This document shows, piece after piece, positions 5,901 to 6,011 of a stretch of DNA of 6,011 bases. The notes under the pieces are model-generated. The model did not search any database. It was not told where the DNA came from and was given only the letters and a program-made list of their open reading frames with translations. Source of the DNA: Acidimicrobiia bacterium (GTDB lineage: Bacteria > Actinomycetota > Acidimicrobiia > Spongiisociales > UBA5794); the NCBI GenBank assembly GCA_013003515.1, contig JABDIW010000188.1:1-6011 (forward strand), read 5' to 3'. Position numbers and translations under genes: made by a program. Position 1 is the stretch's first letter, and each line of letters opens with the position of its first letter.

Positions 5901-5974
5901 TCCCTAGCTGCTGGTCCCTAGTCCCTGGCAAAGCCCGGGTCTGGCTAGGGACTAGGGACTACGGACTAGGGACT
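5898..5974 (+). repeat. Second inverted heptamer array, starting at the stop codon
   Basis: Four in-phase units run from 5898 (TAGTCCC, TAGCTGC, TGGTCCC, TAGTCCC), then a GC-rich centre with CCCGGG, then four inverted units (GGGACTA 5948, GGGACTA 5955, CGGACTA 5962, GGGACT 5969-5974). The inner arms (about 5913-5928 and 5944-5973) can form a long stem with a few G-U pairs. The first TAG (5898-5900) is the stop codon of the preceding gene. The arrangement, direct units then inverted units, repeats that of 2903-3074. No T-run is present, so terminator activity is possible but not shown. Confidence 0.92.
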
Positions 5975-5999
5975 CATCCGATTCTCATCTCGGATTCAG
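5971..5999 (+). promoter_or_regulatory. Putative triple-half-site regulator operator at the right edge
   Basis: GACTCAT (5971-5977), TTCTCAT (5982-5988) and GATTCAG (5993-5999) are spaced exactly 11 bp apart, with spacers CCGA and CTCG. The sequence then continues GTTC, as it does after the operator at 5158-5175. The first half-site shares its GACT with the last heptamer repeat unit. No gene start is visible before the window ends, so this most likely serves a plus-strand gene beyond 6011. Confidence 0.5.
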
Positions 6000-6011
6000 G
6001 TTCCTCTGAAG

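Overview
The window is GC-rich, and its content points to a high-GC actinobacterium. The two-component pair resembles mycobacterial MprA/MprB closely along its whole length, the intergenic DNA is compact, and a leaderless start is plausible for the regulator. The lineage within Actinobacteria cannot be fixed from this sequence. There are four real genes, and the 3' end of the first one lies outside the window.

Layout. Positions 1-2653 (minus strand) hold gcvP, the P-protein (glycine decarboxylase) of the glycine cleavage system: 884 codons are present and the C-terminus is cut off by the window edge. Directly upstream, at about 2693-2870 (minus strand), is a tandem two-aptamer glycine riboswitch. 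Its last P1 strand can alternatively pair right beside the gcvP Shine-Dalgarno. Positions 2903-3074 are a gene-free stretch filled with 7-bp tandem repeats. Inverted AGTCCCT arrays flank a 77-bp array of eleven NNAGNNN heptamers that changes sequence type in the middle without losing phase. Positions 3155-3826 (plus) encode an MprA-like response regulator and 3823-5175 (plus) an MprB-like membrane histidine kinase, overlapping by ATGA. Positions 5262-5900 (plus) encode a secreted 212-residue protein with a His/Gly-rich tail. Its TAG stop is the first three bases of a second inverted heptamer array (5898-5974).

How the parts fit. A direct repeat of the form TTCTCAY-N4-TTCTYAS, with half-sites 11 bp apart, occurs upstream of mprA (inverted orientation, 3087-3104), upstream of the secreted-protein gene (5158-5175, with two weaker in-phase half-sites after it), and at the right edge (5971-5999), presumably in front of the next plus-strand gene. 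This 7-4-7 tandem layout is what OmpR-family regulators typically bind. The most economical reading is a local regulon: MprA autoregulates and controls the secreted protein and a gene beyond the window. The gcvP unit is separate, divergent, and controlled by glycine.
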